64,000 nt of DNA from Methylocella tundrae (GCF_038024855.1 NZ_CP139089.1:2046001-2110000), one strand, 5' to 3'; numbered from the stretch's first letter, positions 17,667 through 27,726 are shown. Notes: generated from the sequence alone by a model not told the origin. Numbers and translations: made by a program.

Positions 17667-18551
17667 CTATTTGCCGCCGCCCAGTGTGTGCACGAACACC
17701 GTCAGCGCCTTGATCGTTGTCGGATCGAGCCGCCCCTGCCAAGCAGGCATAATGCCGCCCCCTCCGTTTTGGATGCGGTTCAGGATGTCCGCTTTCGTCG
17801 AGCCGTAGAGCCACACCTGCGTCGTCAGATTCGCCGCTCCCATTTCGATATTGCCCTTGCCGTCCTCGCCATGACACGGCGAGCAATTGTCCATGAACAA
17901 TTGCTTGCCCTTGGCAAGATCGGCTCCCTGGTCCGGCGTGTGACCTGAGAGAGTGCGGACGTAGTCGGCGACGTCCGACATCTCCGCCTTGTTCAGAAGG
18001 CCGTCGCGACCGAAGGCCGGCATCATGGTGCTGTGCGTGTCAGGATCGGCGGCCCAGCGAGCGCCATGCGTGATTGTTGTCTGGATCTGCTCCAGCGTGC
18101 CGCCCCAAAGCCAACGGTCGGCGTTGAGATTGGGATATCCTCTCGAGCCCTGGCCGCCGGCGCCATGACAGGGCGAGCAGTTCTGCGCAAAGGCTGCGCC
18201 GCCTTCCGCCCGTGCGAAGGCCAGCAGCTCGGGCGTCTTTTCGATGTCCTGGAGCGAAGCTGCGGCGAGCTTGTCGTTCATGGCGCTCCGCGCGTCCCGC
18301 AGGGCTGCGACTTCGCCCGCAACGCTCGCCCGCGAACTCCAGCCGAGCAGGCCCGGCGTCGCGCCGCCGAACCACGGCCACGCAGGGTATAAAATCCAAT
18401 ACCCAATCGCCCACACGATACAGGCGTAAAGGGTGTAGAGCCACCACCGAGGCAACGGCGTGTTGAGCTCCTTGATGCCATCCCAATCGTGGCCAGTCGT
18501 CGTCCTTCCGGTCGTGGCGTCGACTTCGCCGACATGTGCATGATCTGCCAC
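17667..18551 (-). CDS. ccoP: cbb3 oxidase dihaem subunit CcoP/FixP
   Basis: The 294-residue subunit has an N-terminal membrane region (WWLYTLYACIVWAIGYWILY) and two cytochrome c domains with CSPCHGAGGQG (about residue 140) and CSPCHGEDGKG (about residue 223). It passes electrons from cytochrome c to CcoO and the CcoN active site. The start is GTG at 18551, four bases after the ccoQ stop; MADHAHVGEVDATTGR matches known FixP N-termini. Confidence 0.96.
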   Translation of the reverse strand: MADHAHVGEVDATTGRTTTGHDWDGIKELNTPLPRWWLYTLYACIVWAIGYWILYPAWPWFGGATPGLLGWSSRASVAGEVAALRDARSAMNDKLAAASLQDIEKTPELLAFARAEGGAAFAQNCSPCHGAGGQGSRGYPNLNADRWLWGGTLEQIQTTITHGARWAADPDTHSTMMPAFGRDGLLNKAEMSDVADYVRTLSGHTPDQGADLAKGKQLFMDNCSPCHGEDGKGNIEMGAANLTTQVWLYGSTKADILNRIQNGGGGIMPAWQGRLDPTTIKALTVFVHTLGGGK

Positions 18552-18555
18552 GGGC

Positions 18556-18708
18556 TCAATCCTCTCTCAGCGGAATACGGGAAGCATCATCGAAAGCTTC
18601 ACGCTTCGATGGCAGCAAAGCGTAAACCAGCGCGATGAAGAAAATCAGCGCGAAATAGATGGTGCCCCAGCTGGCCGCGAACTCCCGCAAAATCTCATAT
18701 GTGGACAT
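18556..18708 (-). CDS. ccoQ: cbb3 oxidase small subunit CcoQ/FixQ
   Basis: This 50-residue protein begins MSTYEILREFAASWGTIYFA and has one membrane helix followed by the soluble tail YALLPSKREAFDDAS, the FixQ signature. CcoQ stabilises the interaction between CcoP and the core complex. It sits nine bases after ccoO and four before ccoP. Confidence 0.95.
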   Translation of the reverse strand: MSTYEILREFAASWGTIYFALIFFIALVYALLPSKREAFDDASRIPLRED

Positions 18709-18717
18709 GATCGCGCC

Positions 18718-19485
18718 TCACCGGATGTTGGCTTTGTCGTCGTAGATCTTGAAATCAACCTGTGTTCCAAGCTGCTGCAGATAAGCGATCACCGCGTCGG
18801 CCTCCGTCAGAGGGTGCTTGTCGGCGCCGAGATCGTGAGCCACCGCCTTCGGATAGCGCGCCTGCAAGGCGGCGGCGTTGGGATCATCAGCGGTTCCCTG
18901 AGCCTTCAGATCGTCTTGCGCCTTGTCGATCATCTCTTGCGTATAGGGCACCCCCGTCATCGCAAGCGTCTTCATATTCTCGGCGATGTGCGAAGCGTCG
19001 AGCGGCGTTTCCTCAAGAAAGCCGTAGGACGGCATAATCGACGCGGGCACGACCGACCGCGGGTCGCGCAAATGATCCCGGTGCCAATCGTCCGAATATT
19101 TGCCGCCGATTCGCGCTATATCCGGGCCGTTGCGTTTCGAGCCCCATTGGAACGGATGATCATACATGCTCTCGGCCGCAAGCGAATAGTGGCCGTAGCG
19201 CTCGACCTCGTCGCGCAGGGCGCGGATCATCTGCGAGTGGCAGAGATAGCAACCCTCGCGCACATAGATGTCGAAACCGGCGAGTTCAAGCGGCGTCTTC
19301 GGACGCACGCCATCGACCTTTTCGATGGTGCTCTTCAGATAGAAGAGAGGAACGACTTCGACGAGCCCACCGATTGAAATCACGATCAATATGCCTATGA
19401 CCAGGATGATCGAATTCTTCTCGAAGATCGCATGGCGATCCCATAACGAGGGCCTTGGCGCGGGGCTTGGTTGGGTTGAAGACAC
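18718..19485 (-). CDS. ccoO: cbb3 oxidase monohaem subunit CcoO/FixO
   Basis: The 255-residue subunit has one N-terminal membrane helix (IILVIGILIVISIGGLVEVV) and a periplasmic cytochrome c domain with the haem motif CYLCH followed by SQMIRALRDEVERYGHYS. A methionine ligand lies in the SIMPSYGF segment. It accepts electrons from CcoP and passes them to CcoN. The start codon is GTG, preceded by TAGGAGATC, 12 bases after ccoN. Confidence 0.97.
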   Translation of the reverse strand: MSSTQPSPAPRPSLWDRHAIFEKNSIILVIGILIVISIGGLVEVVPLFYLKSTIEKVDGVRPKTPLELAGFDIYVREGCYLCHSQMIRALRDEVERYGHYSLAAESMYDHPFQWGSKRNGPDIARIGGKYSDDWHRDHLRDPRSVVPASIMPSYGFLEETPLDASHIAENMKTLAMTGVPYTQEMIDKAQDDLKAQGTADDPNAAALQARYPKAVAHDLGADKHPLTEADAVIAYLQQLGTQVDFKIYDDKANIR

Positions 19486-19497
19486 GATGTTGATCTC

Positions 19498-21165
19498 CTA
19501 CTCGGCCGGGGCAAGGCTGGGTTGCGGCGATGGCCTTGATTCCGGCACGGCCTGAGCATCCGGCGAAGCGATGGTCTTGAACAGGTTGTAGGCCATGATG
19601 ATAGCGCCAACGAGATAGAGGAAACCGCCGAGCGCGCGAATCACATACATAGGATGCAGGGCTTCGGTCGTCTCGATGAAGGAATATTCAAGGAAGCCGA
19701 GCGACGTATAGGCCCGCCACATCAACCCCTGCATGATGCCCGCGACCCACATTGCCGAAATGTAGAAGACAATGCCGATTGTCGAGATCCAGAAGTGCCA
19801 GTTGACCAGCTTCAGTGAGTAGAGACCCTTGCGATTCCACAACCACGGAACGAGGCAGTAGAGAGCGCCGAATGAGACGTAGCCGACCCAGCCGAGACTA
19901 CCCGAATGCACATGGCCGATACCCCAGTCGGTGTAGTGGCTCAGCGAGTTGACGACCTTGATCGACATCAAGGGGCCTTCGAATGTCGACATTCCGTAAA
20001 AGGCGATGGAGACGACGAGCATGCGTAGCACGGGATCGGTTCTAAGCTTGTCCCAGGCTCCCGAGAGCGTCAACATGCCGTTGATCATGCCGCCCCATGA
20101 GGGCATCCAGAGGATGATCGACATTGTCATCCCGAGGGTCTGCGCCCAATCCGGCAGGGCCGTATAGTGCAGATGATGAGGGCCGGCCCAGATATAGAGG
20201 AAGATCAGGGCCCAGAAATGAATGATGGACAGCCGATAGGAATAGACCGGGCGCTCGGCGCGCTTCGGAACGAAATAATACATAATGCCGAGAAAGGCTG
20301 CCGTGAGGAAGAATCCGACGGCGTTATGCCCGTACCACCACTGGATCATCGCATCCTGCACGCCCGACCAGACGATGTAGGATTTCGGCGAGTAGATCGA
20401 CACCGGAATCGCGGCGTTGTTTCCGAGCACCAGGACGGCGATCGTGATGATGAACGCCAGATAAAACCAGTTGGCGACATAGATATGCGGCTCGACCCGC
20501 TTCATGATCGTGCCGAGAAAAACCGCGAAATAGGTCAACCAGACGGCGACGAGAAGAATGTCGGCGTACCATTCGGGCTCGGCATATTCCTTTGAGTGGG
20601 TAATGCCGAGGAGATAGCCCGTGCCAGCGATCACGATGAATACGTTGTAGCCGAGAACGACGAACCAGGGCGCAAGATCGCCGGCGAGCCTTGCGCGGGA
20701 GGTGCGCTGCACCACATAAAGAGACGTCGCCAGCAGGACGTTGCCGCCAAAAGCGAAGATGACCGCCGACGTATGCAGCGGCCGCAGCCGGCCGAAGTTG
20801 ACCCACTGAGCGATATTCAATCCGGGGAAGGCCAGCTCGAGCGCGATATAGACACCGACGGAGAAGCCGGCAACACCCCAAAGAATGGCCGCGACGGTAG
20901 AGAATTTGACGGGGCCAAAGTTGTAGTTTGGACGATCATCAATCGTTTGCGGCGGCGGAGCGGCATCGCGGAGCTTGTAGCGTTGAAAGATGCCGTAGAT
21001 GCCAAGGACGCTTGCGAAGCAAAGCAACACCATGTGGAAGGCGTAGGCGGGCGTCCACGCTTTGAGGGCGATAAAAGCCGTCAACAGCGTCAAAACGCCA
21101 AGTGCGATCGTCAGGCCAATCTCGCCGAACGTTAAGCTTTTGGCCGGAGAAAGCGTTTGTGACAT
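19498..21165 (-). CDS. ccoN: cbb3 oxidase catalytic subunit CcoN/FixN
   Basis: This 555-residue protein is the haem-copper catalytic subunit I of a high-affinity cbb3 oxidase. It has about twelve membrane helices, the haem/copper ligand regions [11 protein letters not shown] and [13 protein letters not shown], and the [13 protein letters not shown] histidines. The enzyme reduces oxygen at very low concentration, which is what a nitrogen fixer under microoxic conditions needs. ATG at 21165 ([10 protein letters not shown]) is chosen; an upstream in-frame extension runs through the promoter. An FNR/FixK box lies about 106 bases upstream. Confidence 0.97.
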   Translation of the reverse strand: MSQTLSPAKSLTFGEIGLTIALGVLTLLTAFIALKAWTPAYAFHMVLLCFASVLGIYGIFQRYKLRDAAPPPQTIDDRPNYNFGPVKFSTVAAILWGVAGFSVGVYIALELAFPGLNIAQWVNFGRLRPLHTSAVIFAFGGNVLLATSLYVVQRTSRARLAGDLAPWFVVLGYNVFIVIAGTGYLLGITHSKEYAEPEWYADILLVAVWLTYFAVFLGTIMKRVEPHIYVANWFYLAFIITIAVLVLGNNAAIPVSIYSPKSYIVWSGVQDAMIQWWYGHNAVGFFLTAAFLGIMYYFVPKRAERPVYSYRLSIIHFWALIFLYIWAGPHHLHYTALPDWAQTLGMTMSIILWMPSWGGMINGMLTLSGAWDKLRTDPVLRMLVVSIAFYGMSTFEGPLMSIKVVNSLSHYTDWGIGHVHSGSLGWVGYVSFGALYCLVPWLWNRKGLYSLKLVNWHFWISTIGIVFYISAMWVAGIMQGLMWRAYTSLGFLEYSFIETTEALHPMYVIRALGGFLYLVGAIIMAYNLFKTIASPDAQAVPESRPSPQPSLAPAE

Positions 21166-21524
21166 GGATAGCGTCCCGTTCGCAGCGTGCACAAAACAAA
21201 TGGCGCATGCCGGACGTGGACCGCTCCGGCAAGCTGGAGCGCACTTTAGGAGAAAGTTTTGCGCAGAGGCAATGATGCAAATCAAACGCGATCCGCGCCA
21301 AAACGTCGCCTATACGGGAACGCGGGCGGGATTTGCTTACAGGCAGAGGCGTTACGATAGCCAGATCGGTTGCACTACGCCATCTGTCTTAGGAGCCAGC
21401 GGCGCTGTGTCCGACTGGAGAGCCGCGGCGCCTTCGACACATCAGCGCCGAAGACGCGCCCGCCTTCCATCCAATGAGTCCTGGATGGCGGCGTTCCATG
21501 TCGCCGCTCGGGGCGGCCTGTTTA
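21166..21524. other. ccoN promoter region and fds operon tail
   Basis: This 359-base spacer lies between the end of fdsD and the start of ccoN, both on the minus strand. It contains the FNR/FixK-like box at 21271-21285. I see no gene and no clear poly-T terminator for the fds operon. Confidence 0.6.
21271..21285 (-). promoter_or_regulatory. FNR/FixK-type box upstream of ccoN
   Basis: Read on the minus strand the sequence is TTGATTTGCATCATT, matching the anaerobox TTGAT-N4-ATCAA at nine of ten defined positions. It is 106 bases upstream of the ccoN start, compatible with activation from about -41.5 of a promoter nearby. FixK or FnrL control of ccoNOQP is known in many alphaproteobacteria; neither regulator gene is in this window. 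Confidence 0.75.
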
Positions 21525-21767
21525 TCAAGCGGCGGAATCGGCGGATCGTGACGGATCCCGCGCGGCAAGCAGCCGAACGGCGCTCTTGACATCGAGGTCA
21601 AGTCCGGCGCCGCCGTGCTCCAGATGCTCGATGATCTTCGCCCGCATGCTTGGATCCCAGAACTTGGCGAGGTGGTCGGCGATGCCGGCTGCCGGATCCG
21701 TATGTCTTTGAGACGAGAAATATTTCCCGATCTGATTGGCCATGTATATCAGTCTGTCAGGCGACAT
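21525..21767 (-). CDS. fdsD: Formate dehydrogenase delta subunit FdsD
   Basis: The 80-residue protein starts MSPDRLIYMANQIGKYFSSQ and contains HLAKFWDPSMRAKIIEHL, the FdsD signature. It is a small accessory subunit needed for assembly or activity of the NAD-dependent formate dehydrogenase. It overlaps the end of fdhD by 11 bases and is the last gene of the operon. Confidence 0.93.
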   Translation of the reverse strand: MSPDRLIYMANQIGKYFSSQRHTDPAAGIADHLAKFWDPSMRAKIIEHLEHGGAGLDLDVKSAVRLLAARDPSRSADSAA

Positions 21768-22614
21768 TGGGCATTGCTCGGTCGGTGATGCGTCGTGGAT
21801 GGGTGAAAATCTCGAACTCCCCTGCCCGCGCGACGGCGATCAAGGTCATGCCGCAAGCCTCGGCGAGACGAATCGCCGCCGCTGTCGGCGCGGAGACCGC
21901 GACGATTGCAGGAGCTCCCATCCGCGCCGCCTTCTGGATCAGTTCTATCGAGACCCGGCTCGTCAAAAGAACGAGGCCGTCCTTCGCGGAATGCTTGCCG
22001 CGGCGAAGCGCGCCGGCAAGCTTATCCAGAGCATTATGGCGTCCGACATCCTCTCGCAGGGCGAGCAGCCCTTCGCCGGGCGTCCAAAATGCAGCGGCAT
22101 GAACCGCATGGGTCTGCGCATAAAGGCTTTGTCCGCGGGGCAGCGCGTCCATCGCCGTGCTGATGTCGCCGTACTGGAAAGGCCCTCCGCCGGCGACCGG
22201 CGGCGCGGAACGCACGGCTTCTTCGAGACTCTCGATGCCACAGAGCCCGCATCCGGTCGGACCGGCCATGCTGCGCCGGCGCGCTGAATAGGTTTTCGCG
22301 CGGTCGTCAGCCAGCCAGGCGCGAAGTTCGACGCCAAGCCGCGTAGCAACGATCTCGAGGCTCGCAATATCCGCTGGATCGTCGATCAACCCCTCCGTCA
22401 GCGCGAATCCGATCGCAAAATCCTCGAGATCCGACGGGGTCGCCATCATCACGGCATGGGTGAGGCCGTTGAAAGTGAAGGCGATCGCCGTTTCCTCCGG
22501 CGCCGAACGCACAGAAGGGACGAGACGCCCGCCCTTCTGTGCAAGGCACCGAACGCTGACTGCCGGCGGCGGCGGTTCAGCTTCAAAGACGGAATCGCAA
22601 TCGAGATTGCTCAT
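21757..22614 (-). CDS. fdhD: Formate dehydrogenase sulphurtransferase FdhD
   Basis: The 285-residue protein has the FdhD core with TGCGLCG (cysteines at 122 and 125), EDVGRHNALDKL and the closing region SRVSIELIQKAARMG. FdhD delivers sulphur from a cysteine desulphurase to the molybdenum of the formate dehydrogenase cofactor. Its ATG overlaps the fdsA stop (ATGA, 22611-22614). Confidence 0.96.
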   Translation of the reverse strand: MSNLDCDSVFEAEPPPPAVSVRCLAQKGGRLVPSVRSAPEETAIAFTFNGLTHAVMMATPSDLEDFAIGFALTEGLIDDPADIASLEIVATRLGVELRAWLADDRAKTYSARRRSMAGPTGCGLCGIESLEEAVRSAPPVAGGGPFQYGDISTAMDALPRGQSLYAQTHAVHAAAFWTPGEGLLALREDVGRHNALDKLAGALRRGKHSAKDGLVLLTSRVSIELIQKAARMGAPAIVAVSAPTAAAIRLAEACGMTLIAVARAGEFEIFTHPRRITDRAMPNVA

Positions 22615-25457
22615 TCGGCCGCGTCTACCGTTTGGAGAATGCGACGGCTCTGCTCGGCCTGCTTGCGATAGCTCTCCTGCCAGTCGCTCGGTCCGTTGGA
22701 GCGCGAGACCTGAACCGCCGTCACCTTGAATTCAGGACAATTCGTCGCCCAATCGGAGAAATCGGTCGTGACCACATTCGCCTGCGTCACCGGATGGTGG
22801 AAGGTCGTATAGACCACTCCGGGCGCGACGCGTTCGGTAATCAGAGCGCGCAACGTGGTTTCGCCGGCGCGGCTGTGCAGCTTCACCCATTCGCCATCGT
22901 TGATCCCGCGTAATTCGGCGTCATGGGGATGAATTTCGAGGAGATCTTCGGGATGCCAGGCGACATTCTCCGTGCGCCGCGTCTGCGCCCCCACATTATA
23001 ATGGCTGAGGATGCGTCCCGTCGTCAGCAAGAGCGGGAAGCGCGGCCCTGTCCGCTCGTCCGTCGCGATGTATTCAGTAATGACGAACTTGCCCTTGCCG
23101 CGTGAAAACCCGCCAATGTGCATGACCGGGGTCCCTTCCGGCGCAGCTTCGTTGCAAGGCCATTGGATCGAGCCCAATTCATCGAGTTTCGCAAAGGAAA
23201 CACCGGCGAAGCTTGGCGTTGTCCGAGCGACCTCATCCATGATCTCGCCCGGATGGGCATAATTCATTTCGAAGCCCATTGCGTTGGAGAGCAGCATCGT
23301 GATCTCCCAGTCGCCGTAGCCGTTTTTCGGGCTCATCACTTTGCGGACGCGCTGGATGCGCCGCTCCGCATTGGTGAAGGTGCCGTCCTTTTCAAGGAAT
23401 GTCGAACCCGGCAGGAAGACGTGAGCGTAATTCGCCGTCTCATTCAGAAACAGATCCTGCACGACGACGCATTCCATCGCCTTTAGTCCAGCCGCGACAT
23501 GATGCGTGTCCGGGTCCGACTGAAGAATGTCCTCGCCCTGGATGTAAATGCCGCGGAATTCGCCCCCGACGGCGGCGTCGAGCATGTTCGGGATTCGAAG
23601 GCCGGGCTCATGGTCGATTTCGACGCCCCAGAGGCTTTCATAGACGAGGCGCGTCGCATTGTCCGACACATGCCGGTAGCCAGCGAATTCATGCGGGAAG
23701 GAGCCCATGTCGCAGGCGCCCTGGACGTTGTTCTGTCCGCGCAACGGATTGACGCCGACGCCTTCCCGGCCGAGATTTCCGGTCGCCATCGCAAGATTGG
23801 CGATGGCGAGCACCGTCGTCGAGCCCTGGCTGTGCTCGGTGACGCCAAGTCCATAAAAGATGGAGGCGTTGCCGCCCGTCGCGTAGAGCCGCGCCGCGCC
23901 GCGAATGAGCTCGGCTGGAACGCCCGACACTTTCTCGACTTCTTCCGGACTGTTGCGGGACTCCGAAACAAAGGCCGCCCAGTCCTGGAACTCCGACCAG
24001 TCGCAGCGTTCCCGCACGAAGGCCTCGTTGACGAGTCCTTCGGTGACGATGACATGAGCGAGCGCGGTCACCACGGCGACGTTGGAGCCCGGCTTCAAAG
24101 CCAGATGGTAGTCAGCCTCGACATGTGGCGTGCGGACAAGGTCAATGCGCCGCGGATCGATGACGATAAGCCTTGCCCCTTCGCGCAGCCGCTTCTTCAT
24201 GCGGGAGCCAAACACCGGATGGGCGTCGGTCGGATTGGCGCCGATGATCAGCATGACGTCGGTGTATTCGACCGAGTCGAAATCCTGCGTCCCAGCCGAC
24301 GTGCCGAAAGCCGTATTCAGCCCGTAGCCGGTCGGCGAATGACAGACCCGCGCGCAGGTGTCGACATTATTATTGCCGAAGCCGCCCCGGATGAGCTTCT
24401 GAACGAGATAGGTCTCTTCATTGGTGCAGCGCGACGAGGTGATGCCGCCGATGGCGCGTCTGCCATGTTGAGCCTGAATGCGCTTGAACTCCGAGGCGGC
24501 GTGGCCAATCGCCTCTTCCCACGAAACCTCGCGCCACGGATCGTCGATCGAGGCGCGGATCATCGGATTCAGAATGCGGTCGCGATGCGTGGCGTAGCCC
24601 CAGGCGAAGCGGCCCTTGACGCAGGAATGGCCGTGGTTCGCCTTGCCATCCTTATAAGGAAGCATGCGGACGAGCTCTTCGCCGCGCATTTCCGCCTTGA
24701 AGGTGCAGCCCACGCCGCAATAAGCGCAGGTCGTGACGGCCGAATGCTCAGGCAAGCCGGATTCGATCACCGTCTTTTCCATCAAGGTCGCCGTCGGACA
24801 GGCCTGCACGCAGGCGCCGCAGGACACGCATTCGGACGCAAGGAAAGATTCATCCTGCCCCGCGGCGACGCGGCTCTCGAACCCACGGCCGTCTATGGTC
24901 AGCGCGAAAGTGCCCTGCACTTCCTCGCAGGCTCGCACACAGCGATTGCAGACGATGCATTTGGCCGGATCATAGGTGAAATAGGGGTTCGACTGATCCT
25001 TGACCGAATCAAGATGGTTTGCCCCCTCGTAACCATAGCGGACATCGCGCAGGCCGACGGCGCCGGCCTGGGTCTGCAATTCGCAGTCGCCATTGGCGGC
25101 GCAGGTCAGGCAATCGAGCGGATGGTCCGAGATATAAAGCTCCATGACGCCTTTGCGCAGAGCTTTGAGACGCGGCGTCTGGGTTTGAACGACCATACCC
25201 GGCGCGATCGGCGTGGTGCACGAGGCCGGCGTGCCGTTGCGGCCCTTGATCTCGACAAGGCAGAGGCGGCAGGAGCCGAAGGATTCAAGCATGTCGGTCG
25301 CGCAGAGTTTGGGGATCTCGGTGCCCATCTCCATCGCCGCGCGCATGATCGACGTGCCTTCGGGCGCCGTCACCTCGACGCCGTCGATCGTCAGCGTGAC
25401 CATTTTCTCCGATTTTGCGGCCGGGGTGCCGTAATCGACCTCATTGATAAGGGACAT
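22611..25457 (-). CDS. fdsA: NAD-dependent formate dehydrogenase alpha (catalytic) subunit
   Basis: The 948-residue subunit has, in order, an N-terminal NuoG-like 2Fe-2S domain (LCATDMLESFGSCRLCLVEI), 4Fe-4S ferredoxin motifs (CIVCNRCVRACEE and CVSCGACVQACPT), a further 4Fe-4S site (CAYCGVGCTF), and a molybdopterin domain. The molybdenum ligand is a cysteine, in CARVCHSPTG, so no selenocysteine is needed. It oxidises formate to CO2; electrons pass to FdsB/FdsG and NAD+. In methylotrophs this is the terminal energy-yielding step of C1 oxidation. Start MSLINEVDYGTP at 25457 matches the family. Confidence 0.97.
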   Translation of the reverse strand: MSLINEVDYGTPAAKSEKMVTLTIDGVEVTAPEGTSIMRAAMEMGTEIPKLCATDMLESFGSCRLCLVEIKGRNGTPASCTTPIAPGMVVQTQTPRLKALRKGVMELYISDHPLDCLTCAANGDCELQTQAGAVGLRDVRYGYEGANHLDSVKDQSNPYFTYDPAKCIVCNRCVRACEEVQGTFALTIDGRGFESRVAAGQDESFLASECVSCGACVQACPTATLMEKTVIESGLPEHSAVTTCAYCGVGCTFKAEMRGEELVRMLPYKDGKANHGHSCVKGRFAWGYATHRDRILNPMIRASIDDPWREVSWEEAIGHAASEFKRIQAQHGRRAIGGITSSRCTNEETYLVQKLIRGGFGNNNVDTCARVCHSPTGYGLNTAFGTSAGTQDFDSVEYTDVMLIIGANPTDAHPVFGSRMKKRLREGARLIVIDPRRIDLVRTPHVEADYHLALKPGSNVAVVTALAHVIVTEGLVNEAFVRERCDWSEFQDWAAFVSESRNSPEEVEKVSGVPAELIRGAARLYATGGNASIFYGLGVTEHSQGSTTVLAIANLAMATGNLGREGVGVNPLRGQNNVQGACDMGSFPHEFAGYRHVSDNATRLVYESLWGVEIDHEPGLRIPNMLDAAVGGEFRGIYIQGEDILQSDPDTHHVAAGLKAMECVVVQDLFLNETANYAHVFLPGSTFLEKDGTFTNAERRIQRVRKVMSPKNGYGDWEITMLLSNAMGFEMNYAHPGEIMDEVARTTPSFAGVSFAKLDELGSIQWPCNEAAPEGTPVMHIGGFSRGKGKFVITEYIATDERTGPRFPLLLTTGRILSHYNVGAQTRRTENVAWHPEDLLEIHPHDAELRGINDGEWVKLHSRAGETTLRALITERVAPGVVYTTFHHPVTQANVVTTDFSDWATNCPEFKVTAVQVSRSNGPSDWQESYRKQAEQSRRILQTVDAAE

Positions 25458-25468
25458 GGCGATCGTCC

Positions 25469-27019
25469 TCACTCGGCCGCAAGCGCATGGCGCGGCGCAA
25501 AATCTTCAGGGAAATGATGAAGCGCGCTCAGCACCGGATAGGGCGCAAAGCCTCCGAGCGCGCAAAGCGACCCGAACTTCATGGTCTGACAAAGGTCTTC
25601 AAGGAGAGCGATATTTTCAGCTCCCTTGACGCCGCCGACGATGCGGTCGATGACCTCGACGCCGCGCGTCGAGCCGATGCGGCAGGGCGTGCACTTGCCG
25701 CAGCTCTCAATCGCGCAGAACTCCATCGCGAAACGCGCCATCTGCGCCATATCGACCGTGTCGTCGAAAACGACGAGGCCGCCATGCCCGATGAGCCCGT
25801 CGCGGGCGGCGAAGGCCTCATAGTCGAAGGGCGTGTCGAACAGCGAGACGGGAAAATAAGCGCCAAGCGGGCCGCCGCATTGAACCGCGCGCACCGGCCG
25901 CCCCGACGCCGTTCCGCCGCCGATTTCCTCGACGATCTCGCCAAGGGTCAGGCCGAAAGCTGTCTCGAACAGGCCTCCGTAGCGAACATTTCCCGCGATC
26001 TGCAGCGGCATTGTCCCGCGCGAGCGGCCCATGCCGAACCCCGCGTAGAATTCAGCGCCCTTGTCCAGAACGGTCGGCACGGCGACGAGCGACAGGACGT
26101 TGTTGACCACCGTCGGCCGGGCGAACAGACCCTTGTGCGCCGGCAGCGGCGGCTTTGCGCGCACGATGCCGCGCTTGCCCTCGAGGCTTTCGAGCAGCGC
26201 CGTCTCCTCGCCGCAGACATAGGCGCCGGCGCCCATGCGCAACTCAATGTCGAAGGCATGCCCCGAGCCGAGAATGTCCGCGCCAAGATAGCCGCCAGCG
26301 CGCGCGACATCGAGGGCCTGCGAAAAGGTTTTCGCCGCGTGCGGATATTCGGAGCGGCAATAGACATAGCCCTTGCTGGCGCCGACGGCGATGGCGGCGA
26401 TCGTCATGCCTTCGATCAGGGCGAAAGGATCGCCTTCCATGATCATGCGATCGGCGAAGGTTCCGCTGTCGCCCTCGTCGGCGTTACAGACGATATAGCG
26501 GCGGTCCGCTGGCGCGTCGGCGACGGTCTTCCATTTGATTCCAGTGGGAAAGCCTGCGCCGCCGCGACCGCGCAGGCCTGACTTCGTCACCTCGGCGATG
26601 GTCGAAGCCGGCCCGATCTCGATCGCCCGGGCAAGCCCGCGCCAGCCCTCGTGGGCCGCGTAATCGGCGAGCGACACCGGATCGATGACGCCGCAGCGCG
26701 CAAAAGTCAGGCGCGTCTGCCGGATGAAGAATGGATGATCCTCTGTCCGGCCGATGCGCAGAGGATGGTCGCCGCCCGACATCAATCCCGCGTCGAACAG
26801 CGCGGCGACGTCGGAGACTTTGACAGGACCATAGCCGATGCGGCCGCGCTCGGTCTCGACCTCGATCAGCGGCTCCAGAAAGAACATGCCCCGCGAGCCT
26901 GTGCGGACGATCTCGACCGACTGCCCGCGCGCCTGCGCTTCGGCCGCGACCTTGGCGGCAATCCTGTCCGCGCCGACCGCGAGAGCCGCGACGTCTTTCG
27001 GTATGAAGATTTTTGTCAT
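25469..27019 (-). CDS. fdsB: NAD-dependent formate dehydrogenase beta (NADH/FMN) subunit
   Basis: The 516-residue subunit is NuoF-like: a thioredoxin-like N-terminal part, the NADH-binding GLRGRGGAGFPTGIKWK, the FMN-binding NADEGDSGTFADR and YVCGEETALLESLEGKRG, and the 4Fe-4S ligands ESCGKCTPCRIG. It receives electrons from FdsA and reduces NAD+. It overlaps fdsG by four bases and precedes fdsA by 11. Confidence 0.97.
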   Translation of the reverse strand: MTKIFIPKDVAALAVGADRIAAKVAAEAQARGQSVEIVRTGSRGMFFLEPLIEVETERGRIGYGPVKVSDVAALFDAGLMSGGDHPLRIGRTEDHPFFIRQTRLTFARCGVIDPVSLADYAAHEGWRGLARAIEIGPASTIAEVTKSGLRGRGGAGFPTGIKWKTVADAPADRRYIVCNADEGDSGTFADRMIMEGDPFALIEGMTIAAIAVGASKGYVYCRSEYPHAAKTFSQALDVARAGGYLGADILGSGHAFDIELRMGAGAYVCGEETALLESLEGKRGIVRAKPPLPAHKGLFARPTVVNNVLSLVAVPTVLDKGAEFYAGFGMGRSRGTMPLQIAGNVRYGGLFETAFGLTLGEIVEEIGGGTASGRPVRAVQCGGPLGAYFPVSLFDTPFDYEAFAARDGLIGHGGLVVFDDTVDMAQMARFAMEFCAIESCGKCTPCRIGSTRGVEVIDRIVGGVKGAENIALLEDLCQTMKFGSLCALGGFAPYPVLSALHHFPEDFAPRHALAAE

Positions 27020-27489
27020 TGGCGCACCGAATCCACGGCTTCCGCCAGGCTATCGTCATCGAGCCGCGCAAGCGGCTCTCCATCGAGCATCGCCGCCGGC
27101 GAAGAGGCGCAAAGACCGAGGCAATAGACAGGCTCGACGGTCAGGCTTCCATCGGCGCTCGACTCATGCCAGTCAATGCCGAGCCCCGCGAGAAAGTTTC
27201 GCGCCAGCGCCTCGCTGCCCATGCTCTGGCAGGATTCGCCACGGCAAAGCTTCAGAACGTGTCTGGCGGCGGGCTCGTGACGAAAATCATGATAAAAGGT
27301 GATGACGCCATGCACTTCGGCGCGGCTCAGGTTCAGGGCTTCAGCGATCAGCGGGGCCGCGGCGTCGCCGACATGGCCGAATTCTTCCTGCAAGGCATGA
27401 AGAATCGGAAGCAATGGACCCTCGAGACCTACGTGTTCGCTGACGATCTCCGCGGCGCGGGTTGCGTTCCAAAGGGCCGCCTCAGCCAT
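27016..27489 (-). CDS. fdsG: NAD-dependent formate dehydrogenase gamma subunit
   Basis: This 157-residue NuoE-like protein carries a thioredoxin-fold 2Fe-2S site with four cysteines (LCRGESCQ and CLGLC). It is the first gene of fdsGBA-fdhD-fdsD. Two ATGs are possible: 27501 (MGGCMAEA) and 27489 (MAEAALW); the latter has GGTGG at a good distance and is preferred. No obvious operator for a formate-responsive LysR regulator could be identified upstream, and no such regulator gene is adjacent. Confidence 0.93.
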   Translation of the reverse strand: MAEAALWNATRAAEIVSEHVGLEGPLLPILHALQEEFGHVGDAAAPLIAEALNLSRAEVHGVITFYHDFRHEPAARHVLKLCRGESCQSMGSEALARNFLAGLGIDWHESSADGSLTVEPVYCLGLCASSPAAMLDGEPLARLDDDSLAEAVDSVRQ

Positions 27490-27726
27490 ACATCCACCCA
27501 TCTTCTGTTCTTTGTAAGCAGAAGGTGGCGTGACGGGACCGAAAGATCAATGCCGCAGTTTTGTCGCTCGATAGAGACCATCTATAAACGAATGGGGTTT
27601 TCCAGCGCCAAAGGCCGCTCCGCCTCAATGCTTCAGCGGAGCATTCTCGCCTCGGGGCCCGGCCGCGCTCGCGCCCCTGCTTGCGCAAGCGCGATCGCGG
27701 AGAGATTTCTCTATGTCAGAGGGCGC

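Noticed and set aside
21389..21601. 70-residue minus-strand open frame overlapping fdsD
   Set aside because: Overlaps a conserved gene in another frame and has biased Pro/Arg/Ser composition.
24300..24400. Possible selenocysteine site in the formate dehydrogenase
   Set aside because: The molybdenum ligand codon encodes cysteine in CARVCHSPTG; there is no in-frame TGA and no need for SelB machinery.
23499..25517. 672-residue plus-strand open frame opposite fdsA
   Set aside because: It is exactly antisense to a conserved formate dehydrogenase subunit, has low-complexity composition and no recognisable domain; a GC-rich codon shadow.
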